The position numbers and the translations under genes are program-made. A stretch of DNA of 64,000 nt from Providencia alcalifaciens (GTDB lineage Bacteria > Pseudomonadota > Gammaproteobacteria > Enterobacterales > Enterobacteriaceae). The notes beneath the pieces were generated by a model that did no database searches, had not been told where the DNA came from, and saw only the letters and a program-made list of their open reading frames with translations. The stretch spans positions 1,013,353-1,077,352 of the forward strand of contig JAOQNJ010000001.1 in NCBI GenBank assembly GCA_025961275.1, read 5' to 3'. This document shows, in pieces, positions 26,432-35,840 of this stretch; the stretch's first letter is position 1, and each line of letters starts with the position of its first letter.

Positions 26432-27061
26432 ATGAATAGCTCGTTTGCTGCTAAAACCCCTAAAGGACAGCGTCGTAATAAAGCATTGATCACTGCGGCC
26501 TCTGAGATTTTTATTCAATATGGGTTTGAAGGTACAACGCTTGATAAGGTGATTGAACGTGCGGGCGGATCACGTTCGACCTTATATAAAAGCTTCGGGG
26601 ATAAAGAAGGATTATTTGCTGCGGTAATTGAATCAATGATTGAGGATGTTTTCACCGATGAAGATAACAATATACCTCCCCATAATACAATTGAATCTAT
26701 TTTGTCGTTTTATGGGGCTAGATTCTTAATCAACGTACTCAAACCACAATCAATTGGCTTATATCGTTTGATCCTTGGCGAACACAATCGTTTCCCAGAG
26801 ATTACTCATACCTTTTTCGAACAAGGCCCTGTTCGTAGTTATCGGCGATTAACTCAAAAACTTTCCGCAATACCTGAAGTCAGGGTTGAAGAAAAAAAAT
26901 TATTGAGTATTTGCTGTCGATTTTTAGAAATGTTGAAGGCAGATGTATTTATTACCACGTTTTGTGTGCCAGATTTTAAGCCTAGCGATGAATTTATCAC
27001 GCAGCAAATTGAGCTCTCCGTAGATATCATCGCCAGTTATATTCGTAAAATTAGCCAATAA
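26432..27061 (+). CDS. TetR/AcrR-family transcriptional regulator
   Basis: A 209-residue regulator with the helix-turn-helix FIQYGFEGTTLDKVIERAGG then SRSTLYKSFGDKEGLFAAVI (residues 25-65). The C-terminal domain resembles those of AcrR-like repressors with an unknown ligand. Its 3' end overlaps the convergent unknown gene by 11 bases. The gene it controls is not obvious; the neighbouring convergent gene has a Fur box instead. Confidence 0.85.
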   Translation: MNSSFAAKTPKGQRRNKALITAASEIFIQYGFEGTTLDKVIERAGGSRSTLYKSFGDKEGLFAAVIESMIEDVFTDEDNNIPPHNTIESILSFYGARFLINVLKPQSIGLYRLILGEHNRFPEITHTFFEQGPVRSYRRLTQKLSAIPEVRVEEKKLLSICCRFLEMLKADVFITTFCVPDFKPSDEFITQQIELSVDIIASYIRKISQ

Positions 27062-27473
27062 TTAGCCTCTCAGCAACCAATGCCGCGGCTCGTGCTTTTG
27101 CTGCGGTAGCATCTGTCTCAATAAATACTATTGGCCCATATAGCGCTGAAATCATGGGAGCCATGCGCTCCATTTCTTCTTTATCACTTCCATTCGGCTG
27201 TAAAGTCACCACCATTGCACAACAATATTCAACCAGAGGATCTTTAGCAATTTTGAGCCAACGGCGGACATATTTCATTGCATCCATCTTTTCTACGGAA
27301 GGCTTTCCTGTAGATTGTTTTGTTGGCGGATAAACCAGCGCAAATTGTGCCCTTCTCGCCAATAAAAAATCCATTTCGTCTAGACATAGTCTTGTTTCAT
27401 CCATTGCTGAAGGAAATGAGTTTAATACGCAGATAGTCCAGTTATCTGTATTAATTGCTATCTTATTTTGCAT
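27051..27473 (-). CDS. Fur-boxed protein of unknown function
   Basis: 140 residues from the ATG at 27473, preferred to an upstream TTG because AAAGG lies 9 bases before it. There is no signal peptide or membrane helix. It has an alternating alpha/beta pattern with NTDNWTICVLNSFP, DEMDFLLARRAQFALVYPP and a C-terminal Ala-rich helix (TAAKARAAALVAERL), reminiscent of a STAS-like or Rossmann-like fold, but I cannot assign a family. A good Fur box 31 bases upstream implies iron control. It converges on and overlaps tetR. Confidence 0.7.
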   Translation of the reverse strand: MQNKIAINTDNWTICVLNSFPSAMDETRLCLDEMDFLLARRAQFALVYPPTKQSTGKPSVEKMDAMKYVRRWLKIAKDPLVEYCCAMVVTLQPNGSDKEEMERMAPMISALYGPIVFIETDATAAKARAAALVAERLIIG

Positions 27474-27503
27474 GGTTTGTTGCCTTTGCTTGTTAAAAGT
27501 CAA

Positions 27504-27526
27504 GAATGATTCTCATTTATAATCAT
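27504..27526 (-). promoter_or_regulatory. Fur box upstream of the unknown gene at 27051-27473
   Basis: On the minus strand AAATGAGAATCATT matches 12 of 14 central consensus positions and lies 31 bases before the start codon. Confidence 0.7.
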
Positions 27527-27693
27527 ACAACTTACACTCTTTGCTATACTCGAAAAAAGACAAAATTACAGATTATTCCTAATATAATGAAATATACTGC
27601 TCTCGCAGAAAATATTGATCTAGAGAAGTGATGTGTTTTTGAATATGGAATGTTATTCTCGCACTATTGTAACGTCAAAAAAGCGAATAAATT

Positions 27694-27987
27694 ATGAAAA
27701 AAATTCTTACAGTTGTTTTCGGGATGGTTATTGCATTAACTGCATTTGGCGCGAATGCAGGAAAGAATTGTGATACTTATTTTCAGGAAATGAATATATT
27801 AGTTAAGCAAGCAGAAGAACAATACAAAAGTGAACCTGACGCCAAAGAAAAAATTGCTGAAATGAAGCAGCAATTAGAAGATGCTAAAAAAGCTCTTGCA
27901 GATTACCCTGAAGATGCTCAAGAACAAGCCTGTGAGCAAGGTATTCAAGCTATTAAAGCTGCTAAAGAAGCTGTTGAAGGTAAATAA
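27694..27987 (+). CDS. DUF5339-type secreted helical protein
   Basis: A 97-residue protein with a signal peptide (ILTVVFGMVIALTAFGANA). The mature part is a charged helical hairpin rich in Lys, Glu and Ala, with one Cys at each end (KNCDTYF and EQACEQGIQ), a probable disulfide. This matches the DUF5339 family known mainly from Providencia and Proteus relatives. Function is unknown. An ERIC-like repeat begins 10 bases after the stop. Confidence 0.75.
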   Translation: MKKILTVVFGMVIALTAFGANAGKNCDTYFQEMNILVKQAEEQYKSEPDAKEKIAEMKQQLEDAKKALADYPEDAQEQACEQGIQAIKAAKEAVEGK

Positions 27988-27997
27988 TTATTTTTGC

Positions 27998-28127
27998 TTA
28001 TACGCAAAATAATTTGAGTGACTTATCGGCCTAGACCGAAGATAACCCGAGGAACATAGTAAACTATGTGACTCGGGTGACTTAGTAGTTGGACATCAAA
28101 TCAAGCAACTTAAAGTATAGTGAATAT
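27998..28127. repeat. ERIC-like palindromic repeat, copy 2 (130 bp)
   Basis: It shares with copy 1 the core AACTATGTGACTCGG and the right end AACTTAAAGTATAGTGAATA. The internal inverted repeat (CCGAGGAACATAGT ... ACTATGTGACTCGG) is typical of ERIC. The stretch 28128-28483 that follows is AT-rich with no gene seen. Confidence 0.78.
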
Positions 28128-28483
28128 CCCCTACAAATATATTGGCTATAGATTTCCCACCATCTTATTCGTCTAAATTAGTATGAGATTAGCCTTTAAA
28201 GTTCATCAATGTTCATTTGGTTTATACACTTCATATTCCCTCAAAAAATAGTATCGAAAAAAAAAGTAAATTTACCCAATTCATTATATATTCTAGTTTT
28301 TATAGTAAAAAATTTATAACTATCGATTTGCAGGATTTTGGGGATATTTAAATTATATAAACGCCAATGACAGATTATATTAAAATCAACGAGAACTAAA
28401 AATAAATTTCATTTAATCATTTTATTAAAATAAATATATCAACCAAACTGATGATACATCATATACTGTACCTTACATTTCAA

Positions 28484-28508
28484 AAAGTCAGCAAATGCTG
28501 ACCTTTTG
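28484..28508 (-). terminator. Terminator of the first usp gene
   Basis: AAAAAGTCAGCA pairs with TGCTGACCTTTT; on the minus strand the stem ends in a T run, 8 bases after the stop. Confidence 0.7.
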
Positions 28509-28516
28509 AAAAAATA

Positions 28517-28954
28517 TTACCTAACAACCAAAACAGATATGGTGGCATAAGATACGATGCCAGACGCATTTGACCCTAATAAGTGAGTCGATATACTTGG
28601 ATTACGTGAGCCTATAACAATCAGGTCAGCACCAATCTCTTCTGCCTCGGCCAAAACTTTATCTCTTGGTGAACCAATCTCAACTTTGTATGAAATATCC
28701 TCAGATGGGTAATCAATTTTGGCAATAATTTCTTTTAGTTGCTCTTCAGAACGTTCAATCGCTTTCTTAGCAAAAGAGGATAACAGATCATAATGATAGC
28801 TATAGCTCATTGAAAATCTAGAGACATCAGGAACCGAGTGGAAAAGATGTATTTTTGCACCCGATATTTTTGCTAAATAAACAGCATGTTTTAACGCATT
28901 ATCGGTCAAAACATCTTCTGAAATATCCACGGGAACTAAAATTTTGTTATACAT
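28517..28954 (-). CDS. Universal stress protein, UspF-like (first copy)
   Basis: 145 residues of the UspF/UspG ATP-binding subclass. The N-terminal strand is KILVPVDISED, and the nucleotide loop is GADLIVIGSRNPSISTHLLG followed by SNASGIVSYATISVLVVR, fitting the G-2x-G-9x-G(S/T) pattern. The middle (SRFSMSYSYHYDLLSSF) is distinctive. It is one of two paralogues either side of a small membrane protein on the same strand. Confidence 0.92.
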   Translation of the reverse strand: MYNKILVPVDISEDVLTDNALKHAVYLAKISGAKIHLFHSVPDVSRFSMSYSYHYDLLSSFAKKAIERSEEQLKEIIAKIDYPSEDISYKVEIGSPRDKVLAEAEEIGADLIVIGSRNPSISTHLLGSNASGIVSYATISVLVVR

Positions 28955-29153
28955 ATGATGCCCTCATTAATTAGTCATTCCGTCATTATCTTATTATCAG
29001 TCTGCCTAAAGGTTATACCCAGCGACCTGATAGGTTGAATACGCTTGTGAATGTTTGTCGTTATTATTCACTAAAAGTATAGTATCAATAAAACAAAATT
29101 GCCGAGAACGGCCTTACTATTTGTTAAGAACACATCACAGTTTTATCAACACT

Positions 29154-29519
29154 CTACCCTTCTTCTAAGTGCCACTTATGTAAAATACGATGAATAAATG
29201 GTGTGACTATCAGCCCAATACTAATAATGAACACACTTTGTAAAAACAAACCATATATCGCAATAAAAAAACGTCCACCCTGTGTAATAGGTGCGGGCTC
29301 TAATGCTTGCCCGCTTAACATGGATAATGCATTAAGCATAGACTCCATTAACGAATGCCCTTCAATAAAATAAAAACCAATAATACCGGGTAATAAACCA
29401 AGAAAAAAAACGAATAGAGCAAGAAAATAAAAACGTAGCACTCTTAATAAGAAATACTCAATTCGAATAACTTCTTTTGAAAATTTTTCCATAAATAAGC
29501 TCACTACCTCATGATTCAT
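29154..29519 (-). CDS. Two-helix membrane protein, channel-like layout, between two usp genes
   Basis: 121 residues with two strong membrane segments (about 25-50 and 84-108) separated by an amphipathic segment (SLMESMLNALSMLS, about 56-69) and the loop GQALEPAPITQGGRFF. The order helix, re-entrant helix, loop, helix, with GGRFF before the second helix, recalls 2-TM potassium channels (pore helix, filter, xLGRxF). The TVGYG filter is absent, so it may be a degenerate relative or coincidence. The gene lies on the same strand as the flanking usp genes, 199 and 177 bases away. Confidence 0.65.
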   Translation of the reverse strand: MNHEVVSLFMEKFSKEVIRIEYFLLRVLRFYFLALFVFFLGLLPGIIGFYFIEGHSLMESMLNALSMLSGQALEPAPITQGGRFFIAIYGLFLQSVFIISIGLIVTPFIHRILHKWHLEEG

Positions 29520-29696
29520 GAATGACTAGAACGAACTATATCATTCAGTATCAATATGTTAAATACATTTAGAAAGAGATATTGACACTTAATTAACCAT
29601 CAAATTATGACATTCAATTAAGATTCTAGTGCAAATAATGATAGGCAGGATAAAACTATGTTAGAAATGCATTTCTAACATAGTCCAATTAAAAAA

Positions 29697-30125
29697 TTAG
29701 CGAACAACTAGTACAGAAGTATCTGCGTAACGAACAATCCCCGCCGCAGTTGAACCCAAAAGGTGTGTCGATATATTTGGACGACGTGAACCAATAACAA
29801 TAATATCGGCATTGATATCTTTCGCCGTATTAATTACTTCATCACGAGGTGAGCCAAAAGTGATGGTGTAATTAACATCGGAAAGTGGTAGATCAATCGT
29901 ATCCATCAGTATTTGCATATCTTCTTCCGCTTTGACTGTTGCACGGTCTTTTATTTCCATATAACCAAGTGCATAAGCATTAATGATCGCAGAAGAGATC
30001 GGTAGTACGTGGATCAAGTGTATTTTAGCACCCGATTGTTTTGCTAAGTTAACCGCGTGACGAACAGCTTTACTTGTCAGTTCATCTTCAGTTAAGTCTA
30101 TAGGCACCAGAATTGTTTTATACAT
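29697..30125 (-). CDS. Universal stress protein, UspF-like (second copy)
   Basis: 142 residues from the ATG at 30125, which has AGGAGGGG just upstream; an in-frame extension to 30167 is less likely. It has the UspF-like strand KTILVPIDLTEDELT and the ATP loop ADIIVIGSRRPNISTHLLGS with a C-terminal SVLVVR. It resembles E. coli UspF more than the first copy does. In E. coli uspF lies in the zntB region, so this may be the syntenic copy. Confidence 0.92.
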   Translation of the reverse strand: MYKTILVPIDLTEDELTSKAVRHAVNLAKQSGAKIHLIHVLPISSAIINAYALGYMEIKDRATVKAEEDMQILMDTIDLPLSDVNYTITFGSPRDEVINTAKDINADIIVIGSRRPNISTHLLGSTAAGIVRYADTSVLVVR

Positions 30126-30874
30126 AACCCCTCCTGATAGAAAAATAGAACTATAAATTAACGACAAAATTATAATCTAATACGACCGAATGTCTCTTAG
30201 ATAACAAGATAAATGAGATCTCTCACTACAAATTGTTGATTATCATGCTTTCCGTTATAAATTTAGTATATTAAATAACCTAATGTTTAATCTGTTTGCC
30301 ATTTTACGACTAAAACACCTTAAATAACGCATCTAGTTACGGCAGTTACTGGTAGTAAATCACTCGCTACATATCAATAAATCTCTCTATCTTCAAATCT
30401 CAGGGCTTGCGGTATCGGTTGTCATATAGATAGCAGTATACTTTTAAAGTAACGCGCGCCTCTTTAGTTAAAGAGATCAATAAAAGAATTTTTATTGTTG
30501 TAAAAGCATCACTAATATATAATTACACTTAAAAAACTAGAACCATATGGCTTAATAAATTAATACAATATAAATATTTCAGTTGTTAAAATATAATAAA
30601 ATAAATACTATTTATTATGTTAATAATCATTGAGACTAACCCAATAACTCTGATAAGTAATTTTAAATTTAATTTAATTACAATAGAGCCACTTTTTATT
30701 TTAAATTAACAAATATATTTGCATCCTGCAGTTTAAAATAACGTATCATCCAGCGTTAACACTAAAATCAAAATTAATGATATGAAGTGATAATATATTT
30801 AACAAACACTTGCTTAATTAAATGAATAGCAGTGATTAACAACAAGAAATAATTCAAAATAACAGAGGTTATCA
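30126..30874. other. Long AT-rich intergenic stretch
   Basis: It separates the usp cluster from the flavoprotein gene and holds promoters by position. A short inverted repeat (CAATAAAAGAATTTTTATTG, about 30478-30500) is visible. I see no gene. Confidence 0.45.
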
Positions 30875-32396
30875 ATGCCAGCTAATCTCCCAGAACATAT
30901 ATACATTACAACAAGGAGTTATTTAAATTGGTCAAGAGGAATCAAAGTAGATGATATATGGATATGTTCACCTAAAAATACAGCTGAAATAATAGAGGTA
31001 ATCAACTGGGCATATTCCCATGATTATAAAGTAAAGGCTATGGGATCTTGTCATAATTGGTCCCCATTAAATATACTCCCTTCATTTGATGATAAAGAAA
31101 ATATTGTTTTTATAGATATAAAGAAAAATTTAATTAACGTTTCAATAAATGAAAAAAAATCTCCCGTAACCGTTACCGCAGAAACAGGAATTACTATGAA
31201 TGCTTTATGTAATTTCTTAGAAAAAAGAGGCTATGGATTTAATTCGATGCCGGCACTAGGCGATATAACTCTAGGAGGTGTGCTTGCTATTAATGGCCAT
31301 GGTTCTTCAGTACCCGCAATTGGTGAAAAGCGTGTTCCCGGACAAATATTCGGTTCATTAAGTAATGCAGTTATATCATTGAAAGCGATCGTATGGGATG
31401 ATGTAAATAAATGTTATATATTACGTGAATTTACTCATGGTGATTCTTATGTTTCAATACTACTAACAAATCTTGGATGTATTTTTATTGTTGAATCAAC
31501 ATTGCAGGTTATGGGTAATTCTCGTTTACTTTGTGAAAGTATTTTTAACTTGTCTGTAAATGAACTATTAGGAAAGGAATCAAATACATCACTTTCAACT
31601 TTTATTAATAAAAGCGAGCGTGTTGAAGTTACATGGTTTCCATTTACAGAAAAACCATGGTTAAAGATATGGACAGTAGCTCCAACAAAACCTTTTTGGG
31701 TGAAAGAAGTTACATCTCCCTACAACTACCCAATAACAGATAATATTTCTGAAGTACTTTCTGAGTTCATTAAAAATATTCAAAATGAAAAGCCAGAACT
31801 GACCCCGCTGTTTGGTAAAATTCAATATTCCATAATATCAGCATCGATAAATCTAAATTTAAGCCATAAGATTTGGGGATGGTCAAAAAATTATTTATTT
31901 GCTATCAAAAAATTATTCGGAAATGCTAATTAAGTATGCTAATGATGATAAATACTCTATCAATGGACCAATAGAAATTCGGATTACTGACCTTGATCAT
32001 GTATCTGATCTTGATATTAATCGCAATGTTGAACCTGCTCTTTCCGTATTGAAACCTATCCCTGATAGACTCGACATCGATTGTGCTATTTGGTTTAATA
32101 TACTGACTATGTCTGGTACACGAGGTGCAGAAGAGTTCTATGCGGAATTTGAACAATGGCTTTATGATAATCTCAATAACGACACTAGCATAATTCGTGT
32201 TGAATGGAGCAAAGGTTGGGGATATACATCATCGAATGCCTGGGTTAATGATGATGTGATAAAAAATAAAATACCAAATTCTTATACAATAAAAGGGAAT
32301 GAATGGAATGATAGTATATTGCAATTGAAAAAACTTGATCCTCATGGTGTTTTTTCAACTTATTTTGTAGAAAAATTACTAAAACCTACAATATGA
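30875..32396 (+). pseudogene. Cholesterol-oxidase-like VAO-family flavoprotein with a frameshift
   Basis: The first frame (30875-31933) has the FAD-binding PCMH fold: DDIWICSPKNTAEIIEVINW, GSCHNWSPL (His60 is the likely covalent FAD site) and LGDITLGGVLAINGHG. It continues into a substrate domain (WFPFTEKPWLKIWTVAPTKP, HKIWGWSKN) resembling class II bacterial cholesterol oxidases. The second frame (31899-32396) supplies the C-terminus (SINGPIEIRITDLDHV, RVEWSKGWGY, DPHGVFSTYF). The break falls where TCAAAAAATTATT occurs twice, 22 bases apart (31883 and 31905); skipping one 22-bp unit gives an open 499-residue frame. The AT-rich composition suggests acquisition. The substrate is unknown. Confidence 0.8.
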
Positions 32397-32794
32397 TGTT
32401 GCAAGTAAATTATAGATTTATAAAAAATACCTTCAGCAAATCAGCAGAGGTTTCTATTATTAAATAACATATAACTGGCTATAATTAAAGAGTAATAAAA
32501 ATAATTAGCCATCCCATTCCTTAGAGGAGTTTACCTAATTAATCGGGAGATCAAATATTCAAGCACCATGTCATTTAACAATGACACCAATGATATTAAT
32601 GTATCTATATACTAACAAATTAAAAATTACATACCTAAAAGGCCACCTAATTTTCACATTAAATTTAACCAATGGGAAATATTAACTAATACATTAAGGA
32701 ACAGATAAACTTATATAAATAAAGTTATTTTAGAGGGAGGGCCTCACAAAAGAATATATAAGTTACTATTAATTAATTATAACTCTTATTTATT

Positions 32795-32860
32795 CCTGTC
32801 ATACTTCAATGATAGGTTTCACCTGTTTTTGCGGTAAACATCAACTTGAACTATGACAGG
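32795..32860. repeat. Miniature palindromic element with ERIC-like ends
   Basis: CCTGTCATACTTCAA and TTGAACTATGACAGG are inverted (14 of 15 paired) around 36 bases. The right end AACTTGAACTATGACAGGTA resembles the ends of the two longer ERIC-like repeats. It lies in the 32397-32880 gap, which otherwise shows no gene. Confidence 0.6.
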
Positions 32861-32880
32861 TATACAATAGAAGTTGCTTT

Positions 32881-33315
32881 CTACCTAAGCCATGGCGTAA
32901 TTGTCAAACCAACAAGCATTCCTTCTGGACTCATCAGACGAGTTACTGTTTGCCCCCAAGGCTCCGGACGTTCACTGACAAGAACAATATATTCTTTATC
33001 GATAAAATCTTGAGTTGCCTTTGTTATATTTGCGACTTCAAATTCAATCCAACTTTGAGGTACTGCATGGCCCGCTGGCCATATTTCAACTCCAAAACAA
33101 GACTGAGCTGCTTGAGATAATGGCCAAAGAGCAAAATGATTAACGCCACCAAGTTGCTTATCTTCACAAGTTAAATAATCAGGATTACCTTCCATCGCCT
33201 TTAACGGTAATGCTAATGTATCAAGATAAAAATCGCGGCTAACTAACGTATCTTGTGTTATCGGACCAAAACCAGCAACAAATAACACTTCTGAATGACT
33301 GTGTGAATCAACCAT
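32881..33315 (-). CDS. VOC-family (glyoxalase/bleomycin-resistance fold) protein
   Basis: 144 residues with the paired beta-alpha-beta-beta-beta layout of the vicinal-oxygen-chelate family: FYLDTLALPLKAMEGNPDYL in the first half, VPQSWIEFEVANITKATQDF and RLMSPEGMLVGLTITPWL in the second. A His (GVNHFALWPL) and a late Glu (SPEGML) are possible metal ligands. The substrate is not predictable. It is parallel to mviM upstream but 108 bases apart. Confidence 0.82.
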   Translation of the reverse strand: MVDSHSHSEVLFVAGFGPITQDTLVSRDFYLDTLALPLKAMEGNPDYLTCEDKQLGGVNHFALWPLSQAAQSCFGVEIWPAGHAVPQSWIEFEVANITKATQDFIDKEYIVLVSERPEPWGQTVTRLMSPEGMLVGLTITPWLR

Positions 33316-33422
33316 TTAATCATACCTTCTGTATGGTTTATTGTTTTATGAATAATTAGCCAACATCCGTAATAACAATGAATTACTGATATTAACTTTT
33401 AATTAAGACATCAGTTTCTACA

Positions 33423-34340
33423 TTAAGGTGCCATATGTAACATTTTTTCAATTAATTGTTGAGCATAAATAGCTTGTTCCCCGCTAACCGCTGGTGCGGT
33501 ATTGTGGGTAACAGCATCAATAAAATGGCGGATCGCACCATCAAACCCACGTTGAACAAGTATAGACTCCCAATTCGCGGGTTGTTTTTCTTTCGTAGTT
33601 AGTTGGCTTTCACTACGCCAATGATTCATATTCGTAATTTGATGAATTGCACCGTCACTGATTGCGATAACGCATTCTTGCTGACTACCTGCTCTGCGAT
33701 GCATCGATGTTGTTACCCAAATATCGTTTACTTTTAGATGGTGCTCTGCATAAAAGAGTGATTGCTTGTCAGTTTCTAGAATTCCACCACTGAATGAGGT
33801 GACATTTGCACCAGCTAACCAAATTGCTGTATCAACAACATGCAAATAGTCATCAAGTAGCGTAAAACGCGTATTATTAGGACCAATACTGTCGCCACGA
33901 TGTTTTTCTATCCGAAGCGATGCAATCTGACCAAGCTCCTGCTTCAAACCACAATAAAAAGGAGCAAAGCGTCGGTTAAATCCTACCATCAGAAACAGCT
34001 TTTGCTTCTGCGCGAGATGGATAAGTTGTTCTGATTGCGCCAATGTCTCTGCAAGCGGTTTGTCGACATAAACATGTACTCCAGCCATCAGCAAACCATG
34101 AATAACTTCATAATGGCTAGATGTACTACTGTGAACGAATATTGCATCACAGTGCTCAGCTAATTTTTTGATATCTGAATACAGCGGAATACGATAACTA
34201 TCACACACGATCTTGGCTTTCGATTGATTTGGTGAAAAAGCACCAATCAACTGCCAATTATCGGTTTTACTTAGCACTGGTAAATAGGCTTTTTGCGCTA
34301 TAGCCCCTAACCCGACAATACCAACTCGTATTTTTCTCAT
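33423..34340 (-). CDS. mviM: Gfo/Idh/MocA-family oxidoreductase MviM (YceM)
   Basis: 305 residues from ATG 34340, taken as start because the family begins there; a GTG ten codons upstream is possible. The Rossmann fold is RVGIVGLGAIAQKAYLPVLS, the cofactor and active-site region VHVYVDKPLAET, and the C-terminal domain has MVGFNRRFAPFY and HRRAGSQQECV. It matches E. coli MviM/YceM closely. The ryhB RNA gene lies divergently upstream. In E. coli ryhB is also beside a Gfo/Idh/MocA gene (yhhX). Confidence 0.9.
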   Translation of the reverse strand: MRKIRVGIVGLGAIAQKAYLPVLSKTDNWQLIGAFSPNQSKAKIVCDSYRIPLYSDIKKLAEHCDAIFVHSSTSSHYEVIHGLLMAGVHVYVDKPLAETLAQSEQLIHLAQKQKLFLMVGFNRRFAPFYCGLKQELGQIASLRIEKHRGDSIGPNNTRFTLLDDYLHVVDTAIWLAGANVTSFSGGILETDKQSLFYAEHHLKVNDIWVTTSMHRRAGSQQECVIAISDGAIHQITNMNHWRSESQLTTKEKQPANWESILVQRGFDGAIRHFIDAVTHNTAPAVSGEQAIYAQQLIEKMLHMAP

Positions 34341-34555
34341 CGTTGATTGGTTCTCTTTATATGATCCCACGGTTAGAAATATTAATGTGTATAACCAATC
34401 GTCCCTTTTTGTCGAAAAGTTTTATTAAACCCTACTAATTGCATGTTTATTAGAAATTAATTTTTATTATTAATTGAATATTAAGCTACTTTACTAAAAA
34501 AGCGACTTTTATGAATTTAAAATGCAATTAATCTAGAAAAAAGAGTTGATTTATT

Positions 34556-34572
34556 AAATGAGAATGGTTATC
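34556..34572 (+). promoter_or_regulatory. Fur box overlapping the ryhB promoter (copy A)
   Basis: AAATGAGAATGGTTATC lies across the spacer and the -10 (TATCTT, 34569-34574) of a promoter with -35 TTGATT (34546-34551). Confidence 0.8.
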
Positions 34573-34580
34573 TTTTACTT

Positions 34581-34679
34581 AACGAATACCCGAGTAAATT
34601 ACTCAGGCTTTCGTAAACGACATTGCTCACATTGCTTCCAGTTTTAGCAGGCCAACCACTCTGAGTTGGCCTTTTTTTT
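34581..34679 (+). ncRNA. ryhB: RyhB iron-responsive small RNA (copy A)
   Basis: The conserved core CGACATTGCTCACATTGCTT followed by CCAG is identical to the E. coli RyhB pairing region. It is preceded by a small stem (CCGAGTAAATTACTCAGG) and followed by a terminator AGGCCAAC/GTTGGCCT with eight T. The start is placed from the -10 box. RyhB pairs with Hfq and represses mRNAs of iron-using proteins when Fur is inactive. A second copy lies at 57487-57578. Confidence 0.93.
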
Positions 34680-34741
34680 ACTATTTATCAAAATATTGAT
34701 CAACAAACAAAATTATGAAGACGAGTTAACATTAAGCTCCA

Positions 34742-35527
34742 TCATTTTTTACGAATCGCATTCGAAAAACTCCACGATTTTAAATGACCAATATATGTCA
34801 ACCTCTGAGTAGGAACAAATGTAGGGACATCTCCAGTTCGCATATGAAGAATATCAGCAGGTGTGATCCACGAAGAATTTCCTTCAAATAAAGGGAGCCC
34901 TGAATATTTATAGGCATCTAAGACAAACTGTGAACAAAAGAACCCGTTTGCTTGTTCAACATCATCCCCAAGCTGTACAGTTGCCAATGTTTTTAAACAA
35001 AAATCACGTACTGTTTGGCCAATAAGCGGTAACTCACAAACTCGTTTAGTCAGCATCCAAGGGGCAATCATGACAATGCCTTTAAAGTTGTACTTTTCAC
35101 CATCGTTTATTGCAATAAATTCGCGTAATTTCTGAGCATGGATCGACGTAAAGCCGGCTTGGCGCAACACCACCATATTGTTAGATTCCGTAATGGCTTG
35201 ATCGAGAGGAATTATTCTGACACCACTCCCAACCGATTCAGCCACCTCACCAGCACCTAAATAAATCGAAGCATGACTCACACCACTAATGCTAAACAAT
35301 CGAATACCCCAAGAGTTAAGACCAGTAGCTGATGATAATAAAATATCGCCAGGTTGCATGTCCGAAACTGCAAGTACACCAACAGATTCTTCGATAGGTA
35401 TTGTGTTAGCTTGTTGAATATTAAATCTCAGCCGATTGTTTTCTTCAGCTGTTTTAAAACCTGTCGAGCACCCTGTCATCGTAATAAGGCAAAAAAACAC
35501 AATTAAGCAATTGAAATTCATTAACAT
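34742..35527 (-). CDS. yaeF: YaeF-like permuted papain-fold lipoprotein
   Basis: 261 residues. A lipobox (LITMTGC) ends the signal peptide, so it should be a lipoprotein. The YiiX/YaeF permuted NlpC/P60 fold is seen in MQPGDILLSS, VSHASIYLGAGEVAES (catalytic His) and NGFFCSQFVLDAY (catalytic Cys), with SWITPADILHMRTGDV near the end, as in E. coli YaeF. Predicted to cleave or transfer amide or thioester bonds in the envelope; the substrate is unknown. Confidence 0.85.
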   Translation of the reverse strand: MLMNFNCLIVFFCLITMTGCSTGFKTAEENNRLRFNIQQANTIPIEESVGVLAVSDMQPGDILLSSATGLNSWGIRLFSISGVSHASIYLGAGEVAESVGSGVRIIPLDQAITESNNMVVLRQAGFTSIHAQKLREFIAINDGEKYNFKGIVMIAPWMLTKRVCELPLIGQTVRDFCLKTLATVQLGDDVEQANGFFCSQFVLDAYKYSGLPLFEGNSSWITPADILHMRTGDVPTFVPTQRLTYIGHLKSWSFSNAIRKK

Positions 35528-35840
35528 TAATATCCATCTATATTTATAATTATTCGCGAATTCAAAGTTACTCCCCTTCGTGACTTTAGCATCGGAAACG
35601 TCTTAATATTGTGTTTTATTTGATGCACTGCGTATAGTACGCATAGTCCTAAATATTTTTGTTTAGTTTACCTTTTAAAAAAATGATAGGACAAACTTAA
35701 ACAGAGAAAAGAAAAATTTACCTAGCTGCAAATGGACGATTATCATTTTTGATTAAGCAATTTTAGCTTCCCAACAAATTCAATTAATCAAGATTCATTG
35801 ACTCGGTTTAAACCATAATTGATTACTTGCCCTCTTAAAA

